This document shows positions 44,652-54,477 of a stretch of 64,000 nucleotides of DNA, in pieces (position 1 is the stretch's first letter; every line of letters begins with the position of its first letter). The notes under the pieces were generated by a model. It did no database searches. It worked only from the letters and a program-made list of their open reading frames with translations, and had not been told where the DNA came from. The DNA comes from Actinopolymorpha sp. NPDC004070. Lineage in GTDB: Bacteria; Actinomycetota; Actinomycetes; Propionibacteriales; Actinopolymorphaceae. Location of the stretch: the NCBI RefSeq assembly GCF_040610475.1, contig NZ_JBEXMJ010000002.1, positions 155,541-219,540 on the forward strand, written 5' to 3'. The position numbers were made by a program, and so were the translations under genes.

Positions 44652-45373
44652 GCGGCAAAGCTACATCATGGCCAGTAACTTCTGCACCAAACTGAACCCG
44701 CTGGGCGTGTCTGATGCACGAGCAACACCGTCGACTAGAAACTCCGCCTTCGCATGGTTACCTGCGCGTCCTGCGGGCGCGGTGACAAGCTAACCGGCAA
44801 GAACGTACTCGGGGACTGGCGCGAGCTCGTCCCCGAGCGGGCGGTGGCGGCGCTGGTGGACGCAGCCATGGACGCCGGCCGGGTCCTGACTCCGCCGAAT
44901 GCTTCCACAACGGCGGGAAGGACCCGTGACACGGTGAGCCACCGCGCCTTGTCATGGCGCCGGGAGAAGGGCACCGGGAGGCGCGCATGTTTGGCCTATC
45001 CGTGTTGGGTCAAGAGCGACCGGCGCGCAGACCCCCACAACGACGACGGGCCCTGGCGCAGGACCTGAAGGGGACTTGAGAAGAGCGGAAACAGTTTCGC
45101 CCTGCAGCGAACAGCACACTGTCGGTGGCTTGTGATTGTCTGACCAGCATGTTCACTGTCGGATGTCCATACGGGTTCCCGGTGACCGACGTGGCGCTCG
45201 CTGCTGAACTCCCCGCTATGCCGAAACGCCACTGCGCGTGAGCGGATTGCTAATGGCTGCGATAAGTGGGTGGACCTCACGGCGCACCTGCGCACCTGCG
45301 CGGCAGAGCTGGCCGACGCGTGACCGGTGCGCGTGCCGCCCTCACGACGAACCAAGACAGGAGATCCCAACCG
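44652..45373. other. Boundary stretch between the island and the conjugative element
   Basis: The only frame of note is 44754-45068 plus (VTCASCGRGDKLTGKNVLGD at the start, a possible zinc ribbon). It has fairly GC-rich third positions but no ribosome site and no family match. The rest shows nothing I recognise. The left end of the conjugative element may lie here, but I found no direct repeat matching the right side. Confidence 0.35.
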
Positions 45374-45925
45374 ATGACTGATCTTCGCGTTCCCGCTGTG
45401 AAGAGTGACCTGGAGTACCTATTCGACCTGCTGTCCCTGATCCCGATCCCGACCATGAACCGGGAAGTGGATGGTGCCGATCCGGAATTCTGGCGCCGCG
45501 TGGCCGCGACGAAGGGGAGGATCCGTGACGAGGAGACCCATCGCAGCTGGCGGCGCCGCAAGCCCACCACCACCCCCGCCGACAGGCACAACCGCTACCT
45601 CCGCGACAACGAAGCTGCCGGATACATCACTAGCAGCCTGGGCGCGGCGCTTACCAAGGCCGACAGGAGACCGCTCGCTGACTGGACTTTGCAGGACAAG
45701 CGTTACCTGACCCAGTACGTGCTGATGTTCTTCGACGGGGAGCGGCCCGACCTGTGGGAAGTAGTGTCCGAGCGCGTGAGCATGGGGGGCGGGATGCACC
45801 CTGGCGCGGCCGGCCGCCGCTGGTGCCAGGACGTGTGCGCGACCGCGTGGCGGCTGTGGATGGACTCCTACGGCGCCGAACGTGGCGAGCAGCGCCTCAA
45901 GGAAATGCCAGGCCTGAAGCAGTAA
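45374..45925 (+). CDS. Hypothetical protein of the conjugative element, left end
   Basis: 183 residues from ATG 45374 with AGGAGA about 9 nt upstream. No family is recognised. Features seen: acidic N-terminus (LEYLFDLLSLIPIPTMNREV), a basic middle (HRSWRRRKPTTTPADRHNRY), then helical WTLQDKRYLTQYVLMFFDGE and GGGMHPGAAGRRWCQDVCAT. The reading frame, codon use and ribosome site are good. It is transcribed away from the element's minus-strand operon and forms a pair with the next gene (60-nt gap). Confidence 0.6.
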   Translation: MTDLRVPAVKSDLEYLFDLLSLIPIPTMNREVDGADPEFWRRVAATKGRIRDEETHRSWRRRKPTTTPADRHNRYLRDNEAAGYITSSLGAALTKADRRPLADWTLQDKRYLTQYVLMFFDGERPDLWEVVSERVSMGGGMHPGAAGRRWCQDVCATAWRLWMDSYGAERGEQRLKEMPGLKQ

Positions 45926-45985
45926 CTCAACCGCCCGGCCGTGGCCACTGCGCGGGAACCAACCGAGAAAGCGAGACCCAAACCC

Positions 45986-46762
45986 ATGACCGAAACCCCG
46001 TGGCGTATCGCCTACGACCTCGTGCTGCCGTTCGGCTGCGAGACCCGCCCGTACGGGATGGAACGACGCGGCGTCATTCACGTCCGAGCGTACGAAGCTG
46101 AGGGCGAGACCCCCATCGTCATTATCGGCGAGTTCGCTGACCACCCGCCCATGCAGAGCAACTGGCAGGCGTCGACGTCGTACGCGGCTTCGGTGCAGAG
46201 CTACCTGTACCCCGAGGGACGGGACCTACGGTACGTCCTGTACGTGACCACCTCCGTCAACGGTGAACGCAACCAGGCCAGGTTCCAGGAGCTGAAGGTG
46301 GATGAGCGTTCCCTCCAGTTCTCCCGCAGCGTGAAGGACTGGGCGCTGCGCCGACCCCACCCCATCTGGCCCTACGACAGGGCGCCAGACATGCCGCCCC
46401 CGGCCGGGCCCGCGCCTGGCGGCGTTCCGCACACCAGCCTGTACGCGCCGCTCGACCACATCAACGAGTTGCTGCCGTGGAAGATTGAGCACATGTCGTT
46501 CACGGGCGGCGGTGAACGTGCACTGCGATGGCCGGAGGGTCAAGAGGATGCGCTGGGTGAGTACTACCCGACGATCGTGAAGGTGACCAAGTCTGCCCGC
46601 GTCTGCATCCCCGACCTGCTCGGCGACACCGAGATCCACGTGTGGCCGACCGACCTCTACACGTCTGAGCGGATCGGTGGCCCGGAAGCGGCCGCGCTCA
46701 TGGGCACCGAAGTGAGCTGGCTCCGCCCGGATACCAACGTGGCTCCAGAGCCCGCGACGTAA
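45986..46762 (+). CDS. Hypothetical protein of the conjugative element, left end
   Basis: 258 residues from ATG 45986. There is no known family. It is beta-rich in the first half (FGCETRPYGMERRGVIHVRA, IVIIGEFADHP), with a Pro-rich stretch at about 130-150 and a second half with EDALGEYYPTIVKVTKSARV. It probably shares an mRNA with the 183-residue protein. It lies between the defence island and the replication gene, and its tail faces the primase-polymerase gene. Confidence 0.6.
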   Translation: MTETPWRIAYDLVLPFGCETRPYGMERRGVIHVRAYEAEGETPIVIIGEFADHPPMQSNWQASTSYAASVQSYLYPEGRDLRYVLYVTTSVNGERNQARFQELKVDERSLQFSRSVKDWALRRPHPIWPYDRAPDMPPPAGPAPGGVPHTSLYAPLDHINELLPWKIEHMSFTGGGERALRWPEGQEDALGEYYPTIVKVTKSARVCIPDLLGDTEIHVWPTDLYTSERIGGPEAAALMGTEVSWLRPDTNVAPEPAT

Positions 46763-46922
46763 CGACTCGCCGCCCCTAGACACGGGGCATGTCGAACCGC
46801 CTCGCTGTAGTACCGGACTGCCCCTCCCGCCCCGCGCCACCATCCCGGACCTGATCAGCATGTCGGCCTACCGCGTGCGACGGACCGGGGTCGCTGAGGA
46901 ATCTCCGCGATACATGCTCTAC

Positions 46923-49406
46923 CTACCTGACGTGTTCGACTGCCACATCTGGGTGGACGGCATAGGTCGGCGAGGGGGGCCGGCCGGGGCCGGTGCGGGA
47001 CGGGACGGGAAGGCGGCGGAGGTAGGCGTGCTGCTCGAGTAGGTCGATGACCGGATCGAGGTCTCCGGTCTTCTTGAACCGGGACCGCGGTAGGCCTGTG
47101 AAGAGGTCGCGCTTGGTGATGCGCTCGGGCTTGTGACGGCGTAGCCAGTCGAGGACGGTGCGGGCGTCTTCGAGGAGTGGGTCGGCGCCCATGGCGTCGA
47201 AAGCTGCGAGGGCGTGGTCGGCGTAGTAACGACCAAGTTCTGCTGCGCGGTGCATGGTGTTGGCGGTGATGGGTTGCTGCCAGCCGTCGTGGAGGTGGTC
47301 GGCGAGGTGGATGAGGCCGGCGAGGCGGATGACGGCGCCGACGTACTTGCTGCCCCAGTCGACAACGTTGGCCCAGGCGGCGCTGGGCGCGAGTTTGGGT
47401 TCGACGTCGGCTTCTAACTCCAGCACGGCTTGGCTGGCGGTGTCGCAGAGCGGTATGGCGGCAGTCTCCCGCTGTGCGGCGAGGGAGACGACGAGAGCCT
47501 GGAGCTGCACGTCGTAGGCAGCTGCGACCTGGTCGGGTACGGGTGCTGTTCCGATGCGGCGGCGGCCGACGGTGTTCTCTGGGACGGAGTAGAGGATGCG
47601 AGCAAGAAGTCCGCGGCCGCGGAAGCCGGGCATGCCGGCGATGTCGCGGAGGATCTCGGGCTGGATGGCGAGACCGAGGGTGAGGGCGGGCTTGTCGACG
47701 AGCTCGGGCGGTCGACCACGTCGGTGGACCCGGAGCATGGTGCCGGCGTGGCCCTTGAGGAAGACCTCGAGGTTCGGCACGCCGGAGTAGCGGCCGGCGA
47801 GGGTGGCGAAGATGCCTCCCTCGTCGGAGAGGACGGCGATGCGTCCGCCCTGTTCGGCGAGCAGCCCGGCGGCGGCCTCTGCGGTCACGTCGTCGGCGAC
47901 CAGAGTTGGTATGACCGGGACCTCGATCGTCTGGGCGGTCATCGCTGCGTCGCTGGCCTCGGCAAGCGCGTCCGCACGGCTTGGCCCCTCAGCTCGAGCT
48001 GCGGTGGCGGCGGCACGTTCGGCGACCTTTGCGGGCGGTGGCGGCGGCGAGTTCTGCTTCCACGATCTGGGGGCGGATCCGCTCCCCCAGCGCCCGCTCG
48101 GCTCGCAGGAGGGGCTCGGGCATGGCGGTGAACACTGGTGACTTCCGCGCACCTGGCGGCAGGGCGACGACCGTGAAGATGTTGACCGGCTCCCGCCACG
48201 AGCCGCGTACAACGACCTCGCACTTTCCGCCCGCCGCGGTGGACAACGCGGCCAGCGCCACGCAGCCGGCCAGGTCGGGCGGGGTCTGGGTGAACTCTGC
48301 GACTGCGGCCACCTGGTCGGCCACCCAGCCGGGCAGCACTTCGACGGGAAACGGCGGCAATCGACGGAGTCCGGATAGTGGGATCGGCGGCTCCCACGGC
48401 TCGTCGACGCCTGTGGCCGCCTGGTGGTCGTCGATGGCGTTGCGGGCGTCGAGTCGGTCGAGGATGCGGTCCGCGGAGACGGCCCGCCGCGTACCGGGCG
48501 GGCTAACGCGGGCACCTTCCCCGGAACGCCTGCGGCACGGGGTTTGCGTTCACCGCTTCGTAGGCCGGACTGGATCGTCGCAGCCGCCTCCCGAGGTGGT
48601 TGGCCGACGGCTTCTCCGGCGACCTGGAGGGCCTGTTCCACCAGGTCGCGGGGCAGCACACCGGCGCCGACGAGCTGACCGAGGGCGAAGGCGGCCTCGT
48701 TGAGAGTCGAGTTGTGGGTGTGCGGAGGGGAGTCGAGGACGCGCTGGACCTCGCCGCGCAGTGCCGCAATGGCGTAGCCGCCGGCGTGGTCCTGGCCCAG
48801 CTGGGTCAGCAAGCTCCCGGCGGTCATTGACACTGGTTGCGGGTCCGCTGGGGCGAGCCGTTGGGCGAGCCAGCCGGGCAGAGGTACGGCCGGCGCATCG
48901 TGGACCACGTCATAGGTTCGGTCGTCCACCGAGCTGCCGGCGGCGACGACGTAGCCGCCGCGGCCGCGGGTGTCGACGAGCCACCCGAGCCGGCCCGCGC
49001 TGTTACCCAAGACCTCGCCGGGTGGCGTTGTGAAGTACAGGTGCAGGCCCCCTCGCCCGGTCCGCACGGTGTAGGTGTCTACGGGCAGGGGCTGGCCGGC
49101 GCCGGTGGTGAGTTCGGCGAGTACGTCGGCGCCGTCGGTGACCCCGGGCAGCGTCCACTCCGCCGGCGGGGTGTCGCCGGGTTTGGGGGTGTCGAGGTCG
49201 ACGACCACCAGGCCGGAGGACCCGCAGGCGATGCCGATGTTTTTTCTGGAGTTGTGGGCCCACCATTGACGGATCTTTTGCGGGTTGGTGGTGGCTTGCT
49301 GCTCCCACCGTTTGATGACTGGTGCCTTGGCGTTGGGGAAGAGCGGGAAGATGTGCCAGCCTCGTTCGGCTGCCGCGAGAGCGGCGGTGAGGAAGGGGGT
49401 GTTCAT
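46923..49406 (-). pseudogene. Bifunctional primase-polymerase/DUF3987 replication protein with two compensating frameshifts
   Basis: ATG 49406 begins MNTPFLTAALAAAERGWHIF and a full prim-pol domain (ACGSSGLVVVDLDTPKPGD, TVRTGRGGLHLYFTTPPGE). At about 48480 the conserved protein slips to another frame (FPVEVLPGWVADQVAAVAEF, VVALPPGARKSPVFTAMPEP). At about 48010 it returns to the first frame (PVIPTLVADDVTAEAAAGLL, then DEGGIFATLAGRY to the end). The first frame has no stop in between, so an uninterrupted protein is possible. However, about 155 residues, including the P-loop-like PPGARKS of the DUF3987 helicase part, are miscoded. The replication initiator of the element is therefore probably inactive, unless these are sequence errors. 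Confidence 0.75.
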
Positions 49407-51865
49407 GTCAGCTCCTTCCGGTCGGTGGTCGCCTGGGACAGCGGTGAGGAATCGGCTGATGGGTCGGGCCGCCGGATAACCGGCGTGGCGAGGTCGGTGA
49501 CGCCGCGCTTGTCGCCGTGCCGGGACCGGTCGAGGGTGGCCAGTTTGTTTCTGGCCGCTTCGAGGCTGGTGTGGAGTCCTTGAGCTTCGCCGTGCCAGCC
49601 GTTCATCCGCGCTTCGGCGATCCGGTCGGTGAGATTGCGGATGATCTCGACGAGGCGGCCGCGTTGCTTGGGGTCGAGCCGCAGCATGGGACAGCGGATA
49701 CATGCGTGCTCGTGCTGGCAAGGCGTCCCATAGGGACGGCCACACGTTCCAAGCTCGAGTTTCCGCAGCTCGAAGTGCTGCTGGAACTCCCGCCACTCTT
49801 CATTGGTTGGTTCTCGATACTCAGCTGGTGGACGCACGGCTCGGCGGGCGTCAAGGAATCCCCGGTAGGTGCGGATGAGGTCGTCTTGGAAGACAGCGAG
49901 GTAGGCCTGTGTGGTGGACAGACTGTGGTGGCCGAGCAGGCGGGCAGCGATGTGGACGGGAAGGCCACCGGTCACCGCCTCGGTGGTGAAGATGCGCCGA
50001 AAATCATGCGCGGTGAAGTTCAGCGGTTGTCCCGCGGCGTCGCGAAGGCCGGTAAGGGCAACGGTGCTGTTGAGCAGCCTGTGGACGGTGTTGTAGCTGA
50101 TCACTTGTGACCGCCGCCGGACCCGGCGTTGGAACAGGTGCGGCAGCGCCGGCCCCGTGAGGCGTTCGTGGCCGTCGTAGCGGGACACCAAAGGAACGGT
50201 GCCCCCGTTGTGCCGACGGAGCCGAGTGATGATGGTGGCGAACACGCTGGCCAACTCGGGGCTGATCAGCAGCAGCCGTTCCTCGTTGCTCTTGGATGGC
50301 ACGACCTGGAGCAGCGGCACCAGTTCGGCGGTATCGGGGAGATGGTAGGAGACCAACGCCAGGTGGGTGACCTCCAGCAGTTCCTCGATCCGGACACCGG
50401 TGTGTCGCAGCGTCTCGATGATTGCCCAACTCCAGAACGCCTCGTCCTCGGCCCGGGAGAGGTCGAGTGTGTCCCCCGAGGAGGTCTCCTCCACCACGAC
50501 CTGGCCTGGCTTGCCGCAATCGCCGCTCGTGGTGTCTGCGGCGCTATCGAGGACCCGGTAGCGCCGACCGCTGTGCTCGAAGACGCCACCGGCGGGCATC
50601 TTGGTAGCCGCCTGGAGAAGGTCCCGCTGATCGGCGCGGTGTCGTTCGGCTGTCTCAACCAGGATCGGGACCTGTGGAAGCCGTTCACGAATGCGCTGGT
50701 GCATCTGCGCTGAGACCTGCTGCCTGGCTTTGACGATCCCTCCGGTATCGCCTCGGCGGACAGGGCTGGGAGCAGCCCACATGGCCCAGGACGGGTCCGC
50801 GTGCGCCCACTCCTGAATGTCGAGGTAGAACGCTCGCACCACGGTCAACACCTCCAGCCGGCTCCGACGGGCACGAGTGGAGCCGTTGCTGGTGGTGACG
50901 ACGTGCAGCCGTTCCTTCCACGCCTGCGCGACCGGCTCGGGCAGCCGCAGGTCGTCGATCCCCGGATGGTGCTGCTCGATATCGGCCCAGAACGTGCCGG
51001 CCAGAGAGCCGGCGAGGCCGCGCAGGGAGTTGTAGTCCATGCCTGGCCGCCGTTCCTCCAGATAGCGGACCAGCACGTCCCGTACGGACCGAGACCGGAT
51101 GCGGTAGAAGTCGACGAGATCAGAGGTGGACTGCTGACCGGTTCGCATCGAATCCCGCAGCGAGGTGTCCTTGCCGAACACTCCGACGCCGGCCAGCAGG
51201 TCCCACGCTACGTGCAGACCTTTGATCCTCTTGTGGCGTGATCCCCAGGCCTGGCACTCGGCGAAGTCGTCGCTGGTGACGCCGTCCAGATCCCTGCCCG
51301 TGTGCAAAGTGATCTTGACCAGCGCCCGGCGTGCCAGTCCGAGGTCGCGGTCGGAGACTTTCGCCGCGTTCGCCACGTCAGCGAACTGGGTGAACAGGTC
51401 GGGGCTGATGATCTTCGGTGTCAGCTCGAAGACGACGAAGGCCTTGTAGTGGCTGAAGAAGTCGTATCCAGGTTGCAGCACCCGAGCCAGGAACAGCCAG
51501 TTCAAGCCCGCGCCCAGCTCAGCCCGGTTGATCTGGCCCGAGCGGGGATCCGCGACCGCCAGGTCATCCATCCAGTCGAGACCATGGTCGCCGCGTGCGG
51601 CCATCCAGCGCTGTTGCCAACCCTCACCGGGATGGGTCGCTAACCACTCCAACACCCGCTCGGCTCCGCGCAGCCTCCGCCCGCGAGGTGCACCCAGATC
51701 CGACCTGGACCACCCCGGGACACAGGTCAGCAGCTGGAGCACCTCGGCGAATCCCAAGCGATCCGCCCGACCCGGAGGCTGCACCGAACACCGGCCACCG
51801 CCCTGCGCCACCTCCGGCCCACCGGTCGTGAGCGTCGTTGGCGTGATGGTCGTTGTGGAGGTCAC
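49403..51865 (-). CDS. Tn554 TnpB-like tyrosine recombinase
   Basis: 820 residues, GTG start. The catalytic domain in the second half has Arg in LRHTGVRIEELLEVTHLALV, the H-x-x-R box in TAHDFRRIFTTEAVTGGLPV, and H plus the nucleophile Tyr in LLGHHSLSTTQAYLAVFQDD. The tail has CGRPYGTPCQHEHACIRCPM followed by LRLDPKQRGRLVEIIRNLTD, the Cys/His-rich end typical of TnpB in Tn554-like transposons. The long N-terminal 400 residues are also usual. It overlaps TnpA's stop (GTGA) and its own stop overlaps the prim-pol ATG (ATGA), so three genes are translationally coupled. Confidence 0.85.
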   Translation of the reverse strand: MTSTTTITPTTLTTGGPEVAQGGGRCSVQPPGRADRLGFAEVLQLLTCVPGWSRSDLGAPRGRRLRGAERVLEWLATHPGEGWQQRWMAARGDHGLDWMDDLAVADPRSGQINRAELGAGLNWLFLARVLQPGYDFFSHYKAFVVFELTPKIISPDLFTQFADVANAAKVSDRDLGLARRALVKITLHTGRDLDGVTSDDFAECQAWGSRHKRIKGLHVAWDLLAGVGVFGKDTSLRDSMRTGQQSTSDLVDFYRIRSRSVRDVLVRYLEERRPGMDYNSLRGLAGSLAGTFWADIEQHHPGIDDLRLPEPVAQAWKERLHVVTTSNGSTRARRSRLEVLTVVRAFYLDIQEWAHADPSWAMWAAPSPVRRGDTGGIVKARQQVSAQMHQRIRERLPQVPILVETAERHRADQRDLLQAATKMPAGGVFEHSGRRYRVLDSAADTTSGDCGKPGQVVVEETSSGDTLDLSRAEDEAFWSWAIIETLRHTGVRIEELLEVTHLALVSYHLPDTAELVPLLQVVPSKSNEERLLLISPELASVFATIITRLRRHNGGTVPLVSRYDGHERLTGPALPHLFQRRVRRRSQVISYNTVHRLLNSTVALTGLRDAAGQPLNFTAHDFRRIFTTEAVTGGLPVHIAARLLGHHSLSTTQAYLAVFQDDLIRTYRGFLDARRAVRPPAEYREPTNEEWREFQQHFELRKLELGTCGRPYGTPCQHEHACIRCPMLRLDPKQRGRLVEIIRNLTDRIAEARMNGWHGEAQGLHTSLEAARNKLATLDRSRHGDKRGVTDLATPVIRRPDPSADSSPLSQATTDRKELT

Positions 51866-53115
51866 CGGGGACCACCTCGCCCGAACAGCACCGCCAGATC
51901 GGCCTCGTCATAGCCGACTCCGGCGGTCGGAGGTGGGGTCTCAGCCCGCTCCTGCCGGGCAGCGAGATGTCGGTGAACCCGGGCGACCACCTGCGCGTCG
52001 TCCTCGACCAGGTAGACGTCGGCCGTCGTGCTCAGATGGGCATGGCCCAGGATGGTCTGCACGTCGCGCATCGACAGGTTCTCGTCCCTGCTCATCCGCA
52101 CCGCGGCGGTGTGGCGCAAGTCGTGCATCGAGTAGTTCGTGCCCAGCAGGCTGTTCAGCCGGCGGAACACCGCACGTAACGCCTCGTAGTTCATCGGCTG
52201 GCGCACCAGCCCGTCGCCGCGGTCGCGGCGGCGCAGCGTCCACCAGATCGGATCGTTCGGCTCCAGCGATCCCAGCTCACCCAGATACAGCCGCAGCCAG
52301 ACGAACGCCTCACTACTGGCCGGCAGCCACTGCATGACACCGGAGCCCTTCCGGCTCACCTGCACCAGCTGGTTGCCCCACTCCACGTCCACGCCCCGGA
52401 TGCCGAGCAACTCGCTCGCGCGGGCACCGTTGCTGACCGCCAGCGCGGCGATCGCGCGATCCCGATCCGAACCCAACCCAGCGAACAGGTCCTCCCACCG
52501 CTCATCTGGAATCGCCCGCGGCCGGCGACGGGGCACCTTCGGGTTGTAACGAAGCCGGCCCTCCGCCCTGTAGGGCTTCAGCGGGTCGTGATGCGCATTC
52601 GCACGAGAGCCCATTCGCCCCCTTGGCACCGGGTTGACCAAAGGCCCCTCGCCGAGTTCGATCCAGTACTCGTAGAACCCGCGCAGAACCGCGTTGCTGT
52701 GCCGAACCGTCCTCGGCTCGTACCCATCGCCCAGGTACCGCTTCCCGGTGATCGCGTTCACGGTGCCCGTGGTCCCCAGCGACGCTGTCCGAGCCGAAGC
52801 TCGAGGCTTGCGCGACTGACCCAGCCAGACCACGAAGTCCCTGACCTCGCCAGCAGTGGCCTGATCCCACGGCACCCTGACCACATGCAGCCACCGCCAC
52901 CACCGCAACAACGCGTAGACGTAGCTACGAACACTTCCCGACCGGTTCCCCCGAGCCACAAGATCCCGTAGGAAGTGTGCGATCGGCTCCACCGTTCGAC
53001 CGTCCGGACCCACCACTGCCCACGGCACAACACCCCCGGCCGGCACAACACGACCCCACCGCGGCAGCACAACCGAGCCGACATCACCTCCGCCGCCCTC
53101 ACCAAGACGATTCAT
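51862..53115 (-). CDS. Tn554 TnpA-like tyrosine recombinase
   Basis: 417 residues from ATG 53115 with GAGGAGG 5 nt upstream. An N-terminal SAM-like core-binding domain (VEPIAHFLRDLVARGNRSGS then RSYVYALLRWWRWLHV) precedes the catalytic domain. That domain has Arg in SNGARASELLGIRGVDVEWG, MHDLRHTAAVRMSRDENLSM, and ILGHAHLSTTADVYLV with the Tyr nucleophile. The frame is open upstream through a prim-pol fragment to 53403, so a 513-residue read-through fusion is possible. The clear ribosome site at 53115 argues for the shorter protein. Confidence 0.88.
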   Translation of the reverse strand: MNRLGEGGGGDVGSVVLPRWGRVVPAGGVVPWAVVGPDGRTVEPIAHFLRDLVARGNRSGSVRSYVYALLRWWRWLHVVRVPWDQATAGEVRDFVVWLGQSRKPRASARTASLGTTGTVNAITGKRYLGDGYEPRTVRHSNAVLRGFYEYWIELGEGPLVNPVPRGRMGSRANAHHDPLKPYRAEGRLRYNPKVPRRRPRAIPDERWEDLFAGLGSDRDRAIAALAVSNGARASELLGIRGVDVEWGNQLVQVSRKGSGVMQWLPASSEAFVWLRLYLGELGSLEPNDPIWWTLRRRDRGDGLVRQPMNYEALRAVFRRLNSLLGTNYSMHDLRHTAAVRMSRDENLSMRDVQTILGHAHLSTTADVYLVEDDAQVVARVHRHLAARQERAETPPPTAGVGYDEADLAVLFGRGGPR

Positions 53116-53180
53116 ACGACCTCCTCGTCCAGAGATCGCAGAAGTCTCCGCGACCAACCCACCGTCAAGCAGTCCCCACG

Positions 53181-53196
53181 CCGGACAGTCGTCCGG
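53181..53196. repeat. Palindrome at the prim-pol/TnpA junction
   Basis: CCGGAC-AGTC-GTCCGG, a 6-bp perfect inverted repeat, lies between the prim-pol fragment and TnpA; CCGGATTACCGG-like sequence follows. It may be part of the transposon end or the recombinase core site. Confidence 0.4.
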
Positions 53197-53204
53197 TAAT
53201 CCGG

Positions 53205-53403
53205 TCAACAGGTTGTAGGCGGCGTGGTTCCAGCAGCGGCGGATGCGCTCGTGGTTGGTGGTGGCGCGGCCTTCCCAGTCCGATGCCAGGGCTGGACGCT
53301 TCTGGCGCGGTCGGAGGGGGAAGACGTGCCAGCCGCGCCGGGCGTGGTCGAGGGCAGCGTGCAGCAGCTGCGTGTTCGCTGGTCGGATAGTTGTCACGCT
53401 CAC
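53205..53403 (-). pseudogene. Prim-pol replication protein, N-terminal fragment
   Basis: About 65 codons from GTG 53403 (GGGAG upstream of a second GTG at 53397): LLHAALDHARRGWHVFPLRP then RATTNHERIRRCWNHAAYN. This is the start of a bifunctional primase/polymerase of the AICE type. The conserved continuation (IGIATGPSGLVVIDLD in relatives) is replaced by unrelated sequence leading into TnpA. It differs clearly from the prim-pol at 49406, so two replication genes met here. Confidence 0.7.
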
Positions 53404-53425
53404 TCCCAGGTGAGTGCTCGGTAGG

Positions 53426-53812
53426 TTAGGCGGCGGCGATGCCCCAGGGCACCTGGACGAGTTCGGCGAACGTCACCGCCACCGCGGCCGGGTTGTCGGG
53501 GCGGGCGTCGTGCCAGTGCCATGCGATCCAGGGCTCCCACGCGCAGTCGCAGTCACGGCCCGGCACGGCCCCATCTGGTGCGGTGCAGCGTGGGGCGTGG
53601 GCGTCGAAGGTGACGTGGGCGTGGTCGAGGCTTGCCTCGTCGACGACCAGGCCGGGTATCCACCACGGCTGCGCGGTGATTCGCTGGTTGGCCTGGCCGG
53701 CATCGATGTGGCCGAGGAACAGTTCCACGCCGTCGCCGTAGGTGTCGCACACGACCTGCTCGGCGGGTTGGTCGCCGAAGAGGTCGGCCAGGGTGAGCGG
53801 TTCGGACGCCAT
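53426..53812 (-). CDS. Hypothetical protein of the conjugative element
   Basis: 128 residues, ATG start: MASEPLTLADLFGDQPAEQV, then PWWIPGLVVDEASLDHAHVT and WEPWIAWHWHDARPDNPAAV. Trp- and Asp-rich, with four Cys (one early, then RCTAPDGAVPGRDCDC). No family is recognised. It lies 23 nt upstream of the prim-pol fragment on the same strand. This is the position of small accessory genes in other AICEs, so it is probably part of that operon. Confidence 0.6.
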   Translation of the reverse strand: MASEPLTLADLFGDQPAEQVVCDTYGDGVELFLGHIDAGQANQRITAQPWWIPGLVVDEASLDHAHVTFDAHAPRCTAPDGAVPGRDCDCAWEPWIAWHWHDARPDNPAAVAVTFAELVQVPWGIAAA

Positions 53813-53974
53813 CAGGACCCGCCGCCCATCGGCGTAGCGACCGTGATGGAGCAGTCGAGCTCGTTCTGCTGAGTCATTTCGTCTCCATGTGTGGGTAGGG
53901 CGGTGGTCCCGGGGCGGCGACGAGTGATCGCCCGCCGCCCCGGGGACGTGACATGAGGCCTGCTGGGCCCGTCG

Positions 53975-54217
53975 TCAGGGGCGGAACTTCTGCCAGAACT
54001 GCTCGCCGGCTGCGACGTCGACGACGGTGATGTCGCGGTTGCGGCTGAGTTCGCGGCGGACCTGGTCCCACCGTTCGACGGTCATCTCGTGGGTGTCGAC
54101 GTCGAGGTTCGCGCCGACCATCACCCGGTACTGGGCGGCCGCGTCGTCCTTGTTGGCAAACGCGGCCACCACATCGCCGCCGGCGACCACGTACCGCCTG
54201 TCGGATCCGCTGCTCAT
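53975..54217 (-). CDS. Hypothetical protein of the conjugative element
   Basis: 80 residues, ATG start: RRYVVAGGDVVAAFANKDDA, MVGANLDVDTHEMTVERWDQ, DITVVDVAAGEQFWQKF. An alpha/beta small protein without a known family. Its ATG overlaps the stop of the preceding 82-residue gene by 4 nt, so it is translationally coupled. Confidence 0.6.
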   Translation of the reverse strand: MSSGSDRRYVVAGGDVVAAFANKDDAAAQYRVMVGANLDVDTHEMTVERWDQVRRELSRNRDITVVDVAAGEQFWQKFRP

Positions 54218-54462
54218 CGCGCCACCCGCCCGCGGGAGTCGTCGCTGCAGGGAGAACCCTCGGCCGGTTCGGCGGGCCGGAGGGTGAGGGTGCCGACGTC
54301 GAGGACGTCACCGACCCGGTGACGAGTCTGCTGTGGGTCGAGGACTTCGACGCGGCTGATGCCGTTCGGTTCGCCGTTGTGGGTGGTGTGGTGGGTGGTC
54401 ACGCGGCCGATCCAGGTGCCGTGACCGCCTTCGACCCGGACCGTCGTTCCGATCTCGAACAT
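54214..54462 (-). CDS. Hypothetical small beta-rich protein of the conjugative element
   Basis: 82 residues, ATG start: MFEIGTTVRVEGGHGTWIGR, ISRVEVLDPQQTRHRVGDVL, DVGTLTLRPAEPAEGS. The pattern of short strands with a GTWIG turn suggests a small barrel (KOW- or SH3-like), possibly nucleic-acid binding. Overlaps the following gene by 4 nt. Confidence 0.55.
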   Translation of the reverse strand: MFEIGTTVRVEGGHGTWIGRVTTHHTTHNGEPNGISRVEVLDPQQTRHRVGDVLDVGTLTLRPAEPAEGSPCSDDSRGRVAR

Positions 54463-54477
54463 GTGGGCTCCTGGCGT

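Larger units (their letters stand above)
49403..53196 (-). mobile_element. Tn554-like tyrosine-recombinase transposon module
   Basis: Two tyrosine recombinases with a 4-nt overlap, in TnpA-TnpB order and with TnpB's Cys-rich tail, match the Tn554 family. A prim-pol N-terminal fragment ends just upstream (at about 53205) next to the palindrome CCGGAC-AGTC-GTCCGG (53181-53196). This suggests that the unit inserted into a replication gene. No TnpC gene is found; the TnpB stop overlaps the ATG of the second prim-pol gene instead. The exact ends are inferred. Confidence 0.6.
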
